Shown piece by piece: positions 40,440 to 52,984 of a DNA stretch of 64,000 bases; within the stretch, counting starts at the first letter, position 1; every line of letters starts with the position of its first letter. The notes beneath the pieces are model-generated. The model was not told where the DNA came from, made no database searches, and worked only from the letters and a program-made list of their open reading frames with translations. Source of the stretch: Trichoplax sp. H2 (Eukaryota; Placozoa; Uniplacotomia; Trichoplacea). The translations under genes were made by a program, and so were the position numbers. The stretch spans positions 58,366-122,365 of the forward strand of contig NOWV01000213.1 in assembly GCA_003344405.1 (NCBI GenBank), written 5' to 3'.

Positions 40440-41420
40440 TGAGTAGCGGATTGTTGCATTCGTTTACTACTTTTACGCCTTGGTGGGGCTTAGCAGTCTG
40501 CTTGCAAATCTTGAATGCATGATAGCCTTTGGATAGGCCTTGCTCGAGTAAATTTAATGTGCCATTACAGTTGGAAAAAGTCTTTTAATGTTCTAATATA
40601 CTAACTGTCAAAGTTTAGTTACAGATACTATAGGATAGAACTCCATTAATGTGTGCTATAAGTGACTTATGCTGCACTATTTTTTAAATTTCATGGCTCA
40701 TGATGGGCTTCCATTTCAAGTTTGAGTAGCGTGTGGGTTCCCTTGCACTTAACTGCCTCTTTATGCATGATTGGCCTCGATCGAACCAGTTCAAATTGCC
40801 ATTGAAGTTGAAATAAATCGTTTAGCAGTACGGTGTACTAGAGTTACAGGCAATCTTAGATTTGAGTAACGAGTAGGTCTCCTTACATTTAGCAGTCACG
40901 GTGGGCACGATTGCGATCATGTTACAAATTACAATCGATCGTTACGCGATATGCCAGCATGATGGCAGTAGTTTGCAATCCTTTGCTGGTAAACCATTAT
41001 AGAATACTTTCTAAGCAATAAACAGTCCCCTGACGTACAGTAACGTATAGTAGCAGTATTTGCATTACCTTGTTATTAGACTAAAATAGAATGCTTCTTT
41101 ACGATGAGCAGTTGCCCGATGTATGATAGGCCTCACACGAAGAAATTGAAGTTATAAGTGTAGTTAAAAATCATTTTGGTAGTACTGTACTGTATACTAA
41201 AGTTACAGATACGACAGAACAAATTCTATCTACCTCAATAAGTAACTTGCATGGATTCTCCAGTGAAAATTGTGCGTACTTCATCCCATGTTGTGTAGCG
41301 TGTACATCTTCTCACATGTAGCTGCATATAATTGACCACGATTGTACAAATTCAAGTTCTAATTCCTATTGGAGTAATCAGTTAACCTCTTAATACTTTA
41401 TTAGTAACCTGTACAGATTC
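40440..41420. repeat. Degenerate tandem repeat upstream of gene F
   Basis: Related blocks recur at irregular 225-360 base steps. Shared words are GAGTAGCG or GAGTAACG (40440, 40723, 40865), CCATTACAGTTGGAA / CCATTGAAGTTGAAA (40562, 40799; a third form AAATTGAAGTTATAA near 41142) and GTTACAGATAC or GTTACAGGCA (40618, 40843, 41202). Copies are strongly diverged. The array ends about 130 bases before the start codon of F, so it overlaps F's upstream regulatory region. Confidence 0.5.
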
Positions 41421-41554
41421 TTCATGCTTGCGATTTATACCATACTTAACTTCAATCCTTGGGACACTGTAAATCGTACTTATTTCTTTCCATCTGTGTT
41501 TAGAGTAAAAGCTGCAATTGAACTGATATAATTTTAAGTTTCATTGGTAGCAGC

Positions 41555-44500
41555 ATGGCAGAGGCTGTAATTCAACAGCGCAATTCTATTCTTGCTACTG
41601 CGAATCCACGATTTGTCAGAGGATACTATCAGCAATGTTTGACCCTCTACGATCAAGCTCTACAATGTACCTTAACCTTACAGCAATTGCTAAACGATGA
41701 TGATAACAATGACATCTGTAATCAAGCTTTATGTGATGATTATTTAAACTTATCCAAAACCTATTGTCGTCAACATCGTTATGATAAAGCACGCAGTTAT
41801 TGCGATCAGTCGCAGACCTTAGCAGTCAAGTTAAATGATAAACTACGTGTGGCTCATAGCCTTGATGCTTTTGGTAACATTAAGAAAGAAATAGGCCAAT
41901 ATGAGGATGCACTCAATGATTTTGAAGCTGCGTTGAAATTAAAATTAGAACTGAAAGGGAAAGATAGCCAAGATGTTGCTCTATCCTACAGTTATATTGG
42001 TAATACGTATTCTATCATTGGAAAATTAGATGAAGCTAAGGAATCGCTATACAAGGTTATCGATCGTGACAAACACGTCTTACGCTTGGGGAATACTGTT
42101 ACAAGTGTTGAATTAGTAGAGTCATTTAATGTGCTTGGATTTGTCTATTGTCTACAACGTAGATTTAGTCTATCGATGCTAATGCATAAGAAATGTCTCA
42201 AGTTGATCATGAGCCTGCTGAAAGATGATACCGCCAGCTTGGATCTTGCTCTGTGCTATGGCCATATAGGCATGATGTATAGCTTACAAGATAGCTTTAT
42301 TGAATCTACTTCGTGTCATGATAAAGCGATGAAAATGGCGCTATCGATAGCAGGCGAGAAATGTGTCGAAGTGGCACGAATTTTTATATGGAAAGCCAAA
42401 CTTAGTCAATCGAAAGGTGATGTTGGTGAAGCCATAAAGTATATGAAGAAAGCTCTAAAGATTCAAACGGATATATTAGGAAAGAAACATGTTCTAATTT
42501 CTGATGCCCATGACTTATTAGGTACACTGTATATGTCGCATGGGAAACTAGATGATTCGTTCACGTCTCTATTTATATCACTAAATATTCGACAGGAAAT
42601 ACTTGGAGAAAATTGCTTGCCTGTTGCAACAGTATATGTATCAATAGGAAACATTTTCTTTCTAAAATCAAGCTATCTAGATGCTTTAATGTACTACCGT
42701 AAGTCATTAGACATCCAATTAGATATTTTAGGCGATAATAGTTTAGATGTTGCGTCGTCTTATCATAACTTGGGCAATGTATACGTGTCACTTGGGGACC
42801 CTGATGAGGCCTTACCTGCATACCAAAAATCTTTAGAGATTTTAATCCGACTTTTAGGAGAAGATCATATTGATGTTGCAGCTACTTATGAAGATCTGGG
42901 CCGATTTTTCGATAGACAACAAAAGTATGCTGAAGCACTACCCATGTTTCAAGCAGCGTTAAATAAACAAGTAGCCATTTTTGGCGATTCGAACGTTATT
43001 GTAGCTGGCTTATATGGCAAGGTAGGCGAAGTTCATCATCATTTAAACCAGGATGAAGAAGCTTTGCCTTTATATCGAAAGTCATTAGAGATATTTCAAA
43101 AATTTGGGGCGGAAAGCTATGGAGCTGTTGCGAAGACCCACAAATGCATCGCCGATAGTTATTATAATTTAAAGATGTACAACGATGCTTTAGATCAATA
43201 CAAACGCGCATTGTCAGTTAGGACCAAAGTTACAGGCGAATGCCATGTTGACGTAAATGAATTACGAGAAAAAATCGCTGCCATCTACAACAAGCAAAAT
43301 AGATATGGCGATGCTATAGAAATGCATCAAAAAGCACTTGTCGCTAAAATAGCGCTGCTTGGAGAAGATCATCTCGAAATCGCTGAAATACATGATACAA
43401 TAGGTGGTCTTTACAGTTTACAAAATAAATTTGAAGATGCGCGTTCAGCATTCGACAAAGCTTTAAGCATTCGTAAAAGCAAAAAAGGAGAAAAGAGTCT
43501 AGATGTAGCTTTAACGTATGACCGCATTGCTACAATTGATATACAACTTAAATCGTATGACGATGCCTTAAAGTTGCTTGAAAAATCGTTAGCAATTCGA
43601 AAGGATATCCTCGGTGAAGACACTTTAGAAGTTGCTAGTTCTTATTCTCACATAGCTGCTGCTTATAAATGTCAAAACAAGTTTGAAAATGCTTTGTCCT
43701 ATCTTGAAAAGGGATTAGCTATTAAATTACAGAAAGTGGGTGAAACTAGTGTCGAAGTTGCTGAATCATACAACAACATTGCCACCATTTACCAATATCA
43801 AAAACTATATGACATGTCATTGGTCTTGTTTAAAAGAAGCTTAGCAATTTTGATCAATCTGCTAGGTGAAGATACGTTGGAAGTGACTTCAGCAATTAAC
43901 AATATTGCTAAAATTTATCAATTCCAGGGGAAAATGGAAAATGCAGTATCAATGTTTGAAAAATCGTTATCAATTCGTATCAAATTAATGGGAGATTATG
44001 ATCTAAATGTTGCCGATTCCTATAATAGCATTGGATATAGCTACTTAAAGCAGCATCGATACGATGAAGCGTTATTGAATTATGAAAAAGTCTTAGTAAT
44101 TCGACAAAGTATCCTTGGAGAAGATTCTTTCGATGTTGCAAATGCCTGTAATAATATAGGCTATGTCTATCAATCGAACAGTAAGTATCAAGATGCACTA
44201 GAGAAATTTATGAAAGCATTGTCTATTCAGAGAAACATCACAGGTGCCAATGGGCTAGATGTAGGTATTTCTTATCGAAACATTGGGAGAATTCATGACA
44301 AACAACACAATTACAAGTACGCTGGACTGTTATTTCAGAAATCATTAACAATTCAAATTGAAACCTATAAAACACATCATTTAGGTATTTGTGAAGGTTA
44401 TTACGATGTTGGTAGGAATTTGGCACTACAATATCGTTTTGTTGAAGGCATTGAAAAGTATCAGAAATCGTTAACTGTGGCTATTTTACTTTGTGGTGAA

Positions 44501-47500
44501 AATAATGTTTATGCAGCATTAACGTTTAATGATATTGGTTGTATCTATCAATTGCAATGTCGTTATAACGATTCATTGTCAATGTACGAGAAAGCTTTAA
44601 GAATGCGAGTGGAAGTATTGAGTGAAAATAGTTTAGCAGTAGGATTGACCTATTGTAACTTGGGCAGCTTGTCAGAGACACAAGGCGATTATAATCAAGC
44701 ATTGTCGTTTTATCGAAAATGCTGGAATATATGGCTATCTGTACTTGGAGATAACAACCTTAAAGTAGCTTTGGCCTCCGCTAATATTGCCAATATATAT
44801 ACGTTACAAGGAAAGTATGCTGATGCTGTTGCAATCTTTCAAAATGCTAGTAGCATTGTAAAAGAATCGGTTGGAGAAAGTGATATATATTACGCTAATC
44901 TATGTAATAAAATTGGTATCGCTTATCACCGACAAGGGAAGTATAATGATGCCCTATCGATGCACCAAAAGGCTGTAGAAATACAAAAAATGATACTAGA
45001 TGGCAAAAATTTACATGCTGCTGATTCTTACCGAAATATTGGTATAATCTATACATCACAAGGCAATTATGAACTTGCAATATCGACATACCAGCAATCG
45101 TTAGAAATTTTGCGACAACTATTAACTGAGAAAAATTTAGCTATTGCCTACGTTAGGAACAACATTGCTAATACATTTCTATTGCAAGGAAGACTTATCG
45201 ATGCCTTAAATATCTTTCAACAATCTCTATCTCTTCAGAAGCAATTACTTGAAGAGAAATATTCCGTCATTGCAAAATCTTATGGCTCAATTGGATGTGT
45301 TTATTACAGAATGCATAAATATGATGAAGCTTTAACGAACTGTAGGAAATCGATTAGCATATTGGAAGAGTTGGACGAAGATGCCAATTTAGATCTAGCG
45401 ATGGCATACTCAAATATTGGATTAGTTTACAAAGCAATAGGAAAGTATGCGGAAGCATTTAAAATGCTTGATAAATGTTTAATGCTACAGTTAGAAAATA
45501 TCACTGAGGAAAATTTTGATATCGCCGATACCTATAGTAACATCGGCCTCATTTACCAATCGCAAGGACAGTATGAGAAAGCAATTGCTGCTCATCAAAA
45601 ATCGCTAGAAATTCGCCAGAGACTGGGCGGGGATAAATGTTTACAAGCAGCATGTACCTATCAAAATATTGGACTCATTTATCAGCTACAAAGTAGATAT
45701 GATGATGCCCAGTCATTCTCAATAAAAGCCTTAGAAATACAATTAGAAATTCAAGGAGAAATTAGTTCAGATGTTGCTAAAATTTATCGTAATCTAGCCG
45801 TGATACACATTTCGAGAGATGAACGACAAGCTGCTATGGATATGCTCGATAAATGTCTTAGTATAGAACTTAAGCTAACTGGAGAGGAAAGTTTAGAAGT
45901 AGCTCAATGCTATGAAGATATGGCAAAAATATTTCAATCAGAGGATAACATTGAAAAATTTAAAACTAATGTAAATAAGGCGTCAAAAATTCAATGGAAA
46001 ATATTAGGACCCGACAAATTAACAAAGATTAAATCTCAGAATGGTCTTCAAGTGCGTTATAAATCTAACGAGTATTACAATAATCTACTAGGTGAATTAC
46101 AACAGTCTGTTAGTATGAGACTGTATTCTTGGATAGATATTCGTACTGATGTTATAAATTTGAATGGCGTCGTTGGATATACTCGGCAATTAACAGGTAT
46201 TATATATAGTATTGGACTACTGTAATTATGGTTACGTGAGGATGTAAATATCGAGCCTATAACGAATTTTATATCTGATTTTTAATTATGTTAGAGAGTG
46301 TTAAACCGGACTATTTGAAGCCTGATAAAAGGCATGAAGCCAGAATTAGATATCAAAATCAAGACGATATCAAACTGGAAAGATATCTCTACCCAGGCAT
46401 GACTGCAGGTAATGTGAGATAGAGATTGTTGAAATAGGCACGTTGTATCATGATTTTGTATTTCACAAAATACGTAAAATTAAAGGGAGCATAATTTGAA
46501 AATAGTAACTGTTATATACGAATTATTCTACTGTAGTATATTCTCTTCTCAGAATTTGTGTAATCATTAAGTTCATTAAGTCGTATGTATTTATGGCCTA
46601 GAATAGTAGAGTCTATTAACGCGTAATTGATTTTATTTTAGCGGAAGAAGGACTTCCTGAAGTATCCAAATTATGTAAAAATGATCGAGATACCATCATT
46701 GCCGTACCCAATGTGCCTGGACTGCAACTATTTATACCTGCGCAAAGCTTAGAAGATAGTATTCGATGCACTTTATCGGCTCTTTATGCCGATGCACCTT
46801 ATATTAATGGAATACCTAATCAACCTAGTTTTCAGTTAATTCCTCTATCGACAATAGTTAGGATCGAGCCAAATATAAGTCTTGCTTATAACATTGATAA
46901 TAATAATACCACCTTGCAAATACCTATGCCAGTAGCAGAAGAAGTAACGCAACACCTTGGTGTAGAGTCTGTTAAGTGTCTAGATATACGTATATTAAGC
47001 CGGAACAGAGATGGCGATGTTTGGAGAGAAGAATACATTGATTACCAGCATCGAATGGATGAAAATGGCTGTCCGTGTGTTGCTTTAGCGATCAGTCGCT
47101 TGGCAGATTACTTGGTCACCGCTACCGTTTATACTTCCAAATTATTACTACATAAAAATAGTTTTCCCAGCTATCAGCAAGATGTTTCTGTCTTGTGCTA
47201 TCTTTCCGAGATTCATCGTGGTTCAAATAGGGTCCGTTTGAAAGTAGTTATCGCAAGAAAGAGCGATGACAATACGGAAATTGTAGAGCAAATTCCGACC
47301 AAATTTCGCCACACTGAAGCTATTAGTACAGGGCTAGAAGGTACTATTTTGGAAAACGGCCGATATAGCGCCGAATTTAAAGAGGAAGAGCTGCAATGCG
47401 TACAAGAGGACAGTATTGTTCAACCTATCATCGTAGATTGGAACAGCTGTTCCTTTTATGTACTTAATTTTCTATGTCTTGTAAAAGACCCCAACAAAAA

Positions 47501-48277
47501 ACTAGAAAAACTCTGCTCGATTGTCCTCAAACCTGAGAGCACTCAGATAGATTTACAGCCTAAATATTGCACTATAGAGGTTTGTAGACTGGGGACAACG
47601 TCAAATTTATTGTAGTAGATACTAAAATAATTAACTTGAAGTGCTACTAATAATCTATTTCTAATGGGTTATACTAATCCTTGAATAGAACGTAACATCA
47701 GAAAATGACAATAATAGCAATAGCCGGGATACTACTGATGAAAAGTTAAACCTCTCCGCCTTGCGAATAGGTACTTTGTTTACGTTAGAAATTAAGTTTC
47801 AGTGACTTCTGTTAGAGGATGATTTTTAATTCAGATCGTCTTTATTAAAGCGTGCAGCCTATGATAGCTGAGATATACGTCATGTGGTTTACGTCCTGAC
47901 AAATTTATACCTTTTACCTTATAGAATATAGTTTAACTGTTACTACTGTGTTTATTAATTCTAATACATGCGCGTATCTTTTTTGTCTTGTTAACGTAGA
48001 TACTAAGCTAAATTTTACTATTATTGCGGAAAAGATCGGTGATGATTGGGTTCAATTAGCAACATTATTAGATCCTAACATTGCTACTGATGATATCGAA
48101 TTGACTAAGCAAACATCAAACGATAAAGCTTTGTCTTGGCTAACAAGATGGCGTAGTCAACATGGATATACTGCAACCAAGGACAGTATAATTGAAGTGC
48201 TTGAACAAATCGATCGTCAAGATATTATCAAGCAAATTATTAATACTGCGGATTCCACTAATAAAGCGGATGCTTAA
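41555..48277 (+). CDS. Gene F: TPR(35) - ZU5 - UPA - Death domain protein, complete
   Basis: Spliced model: 41555-46196, 46295-46408, 46642-47579, 47689-47770, 48000-48277 (2017 residues; phases 1,1,0,1; stop at 48275-48277). Exon 1 alone encodes an array that I count as 35 kinesin-light-chain-type TPRs of about 42 residues, typical unit core NIGLIYQSQGQYEKAIAAHQ and spacer LGED. Residues about 1595-1720 form ZU5 (LQLFIPAQSL, CTLSALYADAPYINGIP, STIVRIEPN) and about 1750-1870 UPA (GRYSAEFKEEELQ, IIVDWNSCSFYVLNFLC). The last exon is a Death domain, residues about 1930-2005 (IIAEKIGDDWVQLATLLDP, ALSWLTRWRSQHGYTATK, DIIKQII). ZU5-UPA-Death is the signalling half of PIDD1 and UNC5; here TPRs replace LRRs. 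The region matching the self-cleavage site has no His-Phe-Ser (SRLADYL). No membrane segment or signal peptide is seen, so a cytosolic sensor or adaptor that signals by Death-domain assembly is inferred. Frames on the opposite strand inside exon 1 are shadows. Confidence 0.92.
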
Positions 48278-49494
48278 TTTAGTTTATATATTATACTACG
48301 ATATCTTGCTGTGATAAATACACTGTTATTAATATGACTAGCCCAAGATAAGCCAGAAGTTGACTTAACGGCTTTTAGTGCTGTTAGTGCATTCGCATTA
48401 GTCAGAATTTGACTTACCCGTTGTTAGAGTTGTTAATGCGATAGTGAAATTAATGCTAGATAAGACAGATGATGATCTATCAGTTCATACAGTACTGTAC
48501 GATTTCGTAGTGTACAAGGACAACAACCAATGGTTTATTTGGATTACATTTTACAATTATGACTGTAATAGAATATCGTATGCATGGTGAAAGCTTGTAA
48601 TTGAGTTCTATTGTATTAAAAAATATCGATAAAAGCCGGACTTACGTCTTCGTCAAATTTTTACTAGTTTGATTCTAAATTATTGATTTAAACTATTTCG
48701 TGCCTTATATGTTCTTTTATATATAACATTTACTGTTGATGAGTGCCTTAATGGACTAATCTCAATAGATATAGAGAAGAAAGTCACTGTTATCAATTTA
48801 ATACTGATAAAGTTCATGCTACTTTTTGAATAATTCGTAACTTAGCTAACCACTATTTCAAAGATGATTTTATTTATTGGATAATTTTTATATTTTCTCC
48901 TACATGATTTATTGATCGTGATTATTATATTAAAGGGTAAATGATTTACAGCATATATATCTCATAGTAGTCTAGTCGTGCACGTGTGATACCGGTCGTC
49001 GTTTAGGTAGTGGTCGAGGGTTTGTTGTAAAGTTAAAATAACGCTAATCGTTGGTTAGAACAAATTACGTAAATTTTAAACTTTAGTCAACATTAGCTTT
49101 AGAGTTCGATAATAGAACAAGATTTCTTATCATAGAAGATGACAACTTGCTTAATTTATTTACATGTAATTAGTGTCAGTATATTCTGTATTGCAAGGTT
49201 TAGTATTAAATATCTGAGCTACTTTGAATGCCACTCAGTCAAAAAAGAGGTCGTCTAGAAGTCGTGTTAAACGAAAAAGAGAAATCCATAACTTTTTACC
49301 AATAAAATTTCTGTGCTTAACTATATTAAAAATATCTTGCGTTAAACGGCTTTTCTAGTGGACGTAGTTTATTATCATACTGTAATTAACTTTATTGGAA
49401 TTCGCATATACTTTTTATCGTACCTTGTAAGCTGTATAATAGAAATCCATGTTACTAACCATAAATATCTACTTTTAAATTTTTTGCTATGCAA
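48278..49494. other. 3' flank of gene F
   Basis: AT-rich, no exon that I can support. No canonical AATAAA close to the stop codon of F was noticed. This is the start of a 12.8 kb stretch without an intact gene. Confidence 0.45.
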
Positions 49495-49860
49495 TTAGAA
49501 TGTATAATCAATATTTAAATTTATTATTGACGATGATTCTATTGGATTCTTGGCTTTCTTCAACAATTTTCTTTCATATTTTTGCACTGTAATTACTGAA
49601 CTTCTTTCAAGTAACTTAGAAAACTGTGCAAAATCATGTCCGCTGCGTTTGTTACATAAAATATCCCGTAGCTTTACCGTCCTATCTTTTTCAGAAATTA
49701 TGCTTTTAATATCATTACAAATTTTGCAGCTATTAAAGTTCCATGTATGTTGTCTTCTCTCGCAGAATGAAACATACTTACTATATGATATTTGATGCGG
49801 CTGATCTCCAATAATAAAATTAAGAACTTTACGCTCGTGAAGAATTATAACTGTCTTTGT
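49495..49860 (-). pseudogene. CARD-exon relic 1 (possible exon, probably decayed)
   Basis: The minus-strand frame from 49860 to the stop at 49495-49497 contains DRTVKLRDILCNKRSGHDFA and SSVITVQKYERKLLKKA. These align with the second half of the CARD of gene D (DKRDQLLTILKKERSGEDFE, SVTTVQKFGKKLREAA). The first half of the CARD is not recognisable in this frame, and an in-frame stop at 49861-49863 precedes it, so either a frameshift has occurred or a short exon remains. No TPR or UPA exon was found just upstream on this strand. The piece shows that at least one more copy of a D-like gene existed, in the opposite orientation to F. Confidence 0.6.
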
Positions 49861-50920
49861 TTAACTTTGACTCAGATCTAAAAGGAATAGGCTTGGAATA
49901 AAGTTCGAGTATTATATTCAGCAACAGTAGTTTGATATCGAAATAACGTAGGGCACTGTGAGTATAGCTGCAAGATGAGATTTATAACAATGCTTTTAAG
50001 CTTTTTACGGAGTATTGGAGATTTGCAAGGTTTAAAATATTAGATGCTTATAAAATCTAAAATCTAAGTGGTATATATGACATAAGCTTTAATCCTATGA
50101 CGAAGTGATATAAAAGTTCATAAATGCTTCTTATTTCAACACAGTATTATTCACTCATTGGTGTTATGTGCAAACGTGGCTATCATAATTTAACACAACT
50201 ATAACGAATCAGCCTTACGATTACGTTACAAAACATGGCCAACTATTTAGCTCTCCATTATATATAAATATTTAATATTTGACTTTTCTTGTGTAACTTA
50301 AAAGTGTATATTATAGATAAATTATATTCTATAGATACAGTATGAGTATGTGACTTCTTCAAATCACTAAATGCAAAATTTCAGTCTAATGATCTTTCTA
50401 AATCAGCTGAAGATTACTTGTTGAAACTTCTTTATAGTGCACAAAAGTGTGTAAATTGAAACATTTAAATAAATTTATTAATGTAATGGATTCTGTTTTT
50501 ATTGAAATATCAAGATAATCGAATGTGTAATACATTCTATACGATGGATTCTACTAAGCTAAGTGCAGTATTAAGATAGTGTAGTAGCCATAAAATTATC
50601 TTAAACAATCAGTTACGTTGACTCGAATCAATGGGGTCCGGGATATCTACTAAATTATTATAGACTAATGCTATTATCTTGCCATTCAAGATATATGTTT
50701 GTCGTGATCAGCCAACGACAAGGAAACCTGGGCTTTGAAGCTGTACAAATGCTAAGGCTACAACAGCTAAGTATGCCCCAACGGGCTAAGTGTAGACTAG
50801 TCTTAGGCTTTTAAATAGTTTATTGAACCAAGGTAGTCTTGCCATCCAAGACTACTCTAAATACACGCGTACACTACACGGTCAATCGACAACTCAACTG
50901 CTAGTGAGAGCGCTGGGCTT

Positions 50921-50957
50921 TATATACCCTAGCTCGGCTGCACTCGGTGCTCAGCTT
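50921..50957 (+). promoter_or_regulatory. Candidate core promoter: TATA plus initiator-like site
   Basis: TATATA at 50921 is followed 30 bases later by TCAGCTT at 50951. The intervening GCTCGGCTGCACTCGGTGC is G+C-rich, unlike its surroundings. The layout resembles the sites at 31225 and 57947. No gene starts downstream on this strand within 10 kb, so a solo LTR or an orphan promoter of a mobile element is more likely than a gene promoter. Confidence 0.3.
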
Positions 50958-51640
50958 AGGTAAGCAACTCTAAAAATATACAGCTTTTGTATAGCCGATT
51001 GTCTATATGGTTTGGTATGGCAGACGGCGTAAACAACACTAATGAGTTACGAACTAATTAATAGCCAAGTAATAACCAAAGGCTCAGCACAAAGTAACAG
51101 AAAGTACTATTGTGTGAATATTAGTTATCACCTCTGTAAATACATTGCTCTGCACAAAGTCTACAACAAGTATAACTAGACTACTAACAATGTTACAATT
51201 ATCCCCATACCTAATAAATAAATGTTATTAACAAGTAATAAAATCTTAATTACTAATTACTAAGGCTAATGCTACAATTAACTGACTGAGTCTGTACTCC
51301 GTCACAATGTTATTTGGAATAATCGTCTTTTCCTCCTTCAAGAACAGTAGCTGGGTTTAAGTATAACGCAGCTCAGAAAGAGGTACCATTGGCATTGGTA
51401 TAGGCTGCGATTTAATACTAACTCATATAAATATCAGTCCTATAGGAATATAATAACACGCATTTTTTATTTTATGTTATGATATTAATATGCCAAATGC
51501 GCAATTTAGATCTTACATAAATTGAAGTAGTATTTGTCATAATCACAGCATTTACGGTACTTACCATATATTATTTCGGAGCTTTACTTTTTATGAAATA
51601 TCCATTCACGTACTAATTTCGATTTAAAGAATCGATTGCA

Positions 51641-51823
51641 TTAGCGACAACAAATAATATCTTGACTGTCGGTGAAAAATGTGTAAACTATTTCAGTTAT
51701 TTCTCTATATTCAGCACATTTAGCGTAGAATTTACTTTTTATTGCCTTAAATTTTGGCATTCTTTTATGAATAGTTTCGTTTAATTTATCTTGAATAAAA
51801 AGATGGGGTCGTATTTCGCTAAT
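51641..51823 (-). pseudogene. Unassigned coding-like relic
   Basis: Sixty codons open on the minus strand, closed by stops at both sides, with a protein-like composition rich in charged and aromatic residues (IHKRMPKFKAIKSKFYAKCA, EYREITEIVYTFF). I do not recognise the family. It lies between two decayed CARD pieces on the same strand and may belong to the same decayed genes. Chance cannot be excluded. Confidence 0.25.
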
Positions 51824-51874
51824 CTAATCATCAATATTCTTCTCAATCATTGATGCAATTTTTGTGGATATTTA

Positions 51875-51960
51875 TCATATATTATATATTATATATTATA
51901 TTATATTATATTATATTATATTATTATTATATATTACATATTATATAATTATATATTATT
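51875..51960. repeat. AT microsatellite (ATATT-type units)
   Basis: Run of ATATATT and ATATT units, almost pure A+T, over about 85 bases. Typical simple repeat with no coding meaning. Confidence 0.85.
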
Positions 51961-52984
51961 TCTTGCGGATATTTCTGGTCGCAGTAGAGTAAGCCTATAT
52001 AAGATTCTTCTTTCTTAATAATATTCTGATATGGATAACCTGGTATTGTGTATTTTGCACATTGAAAATAAAAATTTTAACTTATGAATTATTCCACAGT
52101 TTTAAACAGGCTGACAAATGGCAATAAAATATGCCATCAGGAATATACTATCGTAAATTACTACTTGTTATACGCAAGGAGCATTAAGCTCCGTAACAGC
52201 ATCCATTAATTTAAAAGTATTTTTAGTCGCTATCAGAATCAGATATGTAATATTAGCTATATTAAAATAGTAACAGCGAGTTACGGACGAGATTGTACTA
52301 ATCATCGGTGCCATGAAGGATGTTAAAATTGAGAGATTAGCTTCTAAGTTTAGATGAAATATTCTAATATAACTATGGTACTCTAATTTCTGAACGTGAG
52401 TGCAATTGCCACTTAGTTTGTGATGGAAGATTTCTTGCAAAGTTGAGATTACGTAAATTGATCGATATATCAGATAACTTGACTTCCAAACATTAGGGAA
52501 GAATTAGCTTGAGAGTTAGGCACTAGAACTAAATTAATAGCATATTTTAAACTTGAATATATTCTATATTATTATACATTACTACTACCGCCTTGATTTA
52601 TTCACTTGCGACTAATTAAATCGTGTGCTACGAGATTAGCATTCAATCAATTAAGTCATTGCTATGATCACTCCGTAGAAGAGAAGCCACGTATAACTCG
52701 TGTAAAGAGAAGATAGGATTATCATTGATTTAACTAATTACATACACAATTTTTGTACCTGACTATATTAAAATATATTTAAGTCAAATAGCATAATTTT
52801 CAGCCATAGTAAATTATTATCATACTTGTGATTTATCTTATAGAAGTATATATATTATTCGTACCTTTTCTCATACCTTGTAGACTTTATGACAGACACA
52901 CAGGTTATAAACTTTAAACATGAACTACTGGTACTATACTTTGGCTCTGTGAATAGATAGAATAATCATTGTTTAAATTTGTTA

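Larger units (their letters stand above)
49864..51874. other. Interval with a promoter-like site and a short coding-like relic
   Basis: Contains a TATA-initiator pair (50921-50957) inside a locally less AT-rich segment (about 50.63-51.0 kb), and a minus-strand open stretch at 51641-51823. Otherwise nothing recognised. Confidence 0.4.

Noticed and set aside
42463-45089. Minus-strand frames of 60-80 codons inside the TPR exon of gene F
   Set aside because: Shadows of the repeat-coding exon; they recur with the repeat period.
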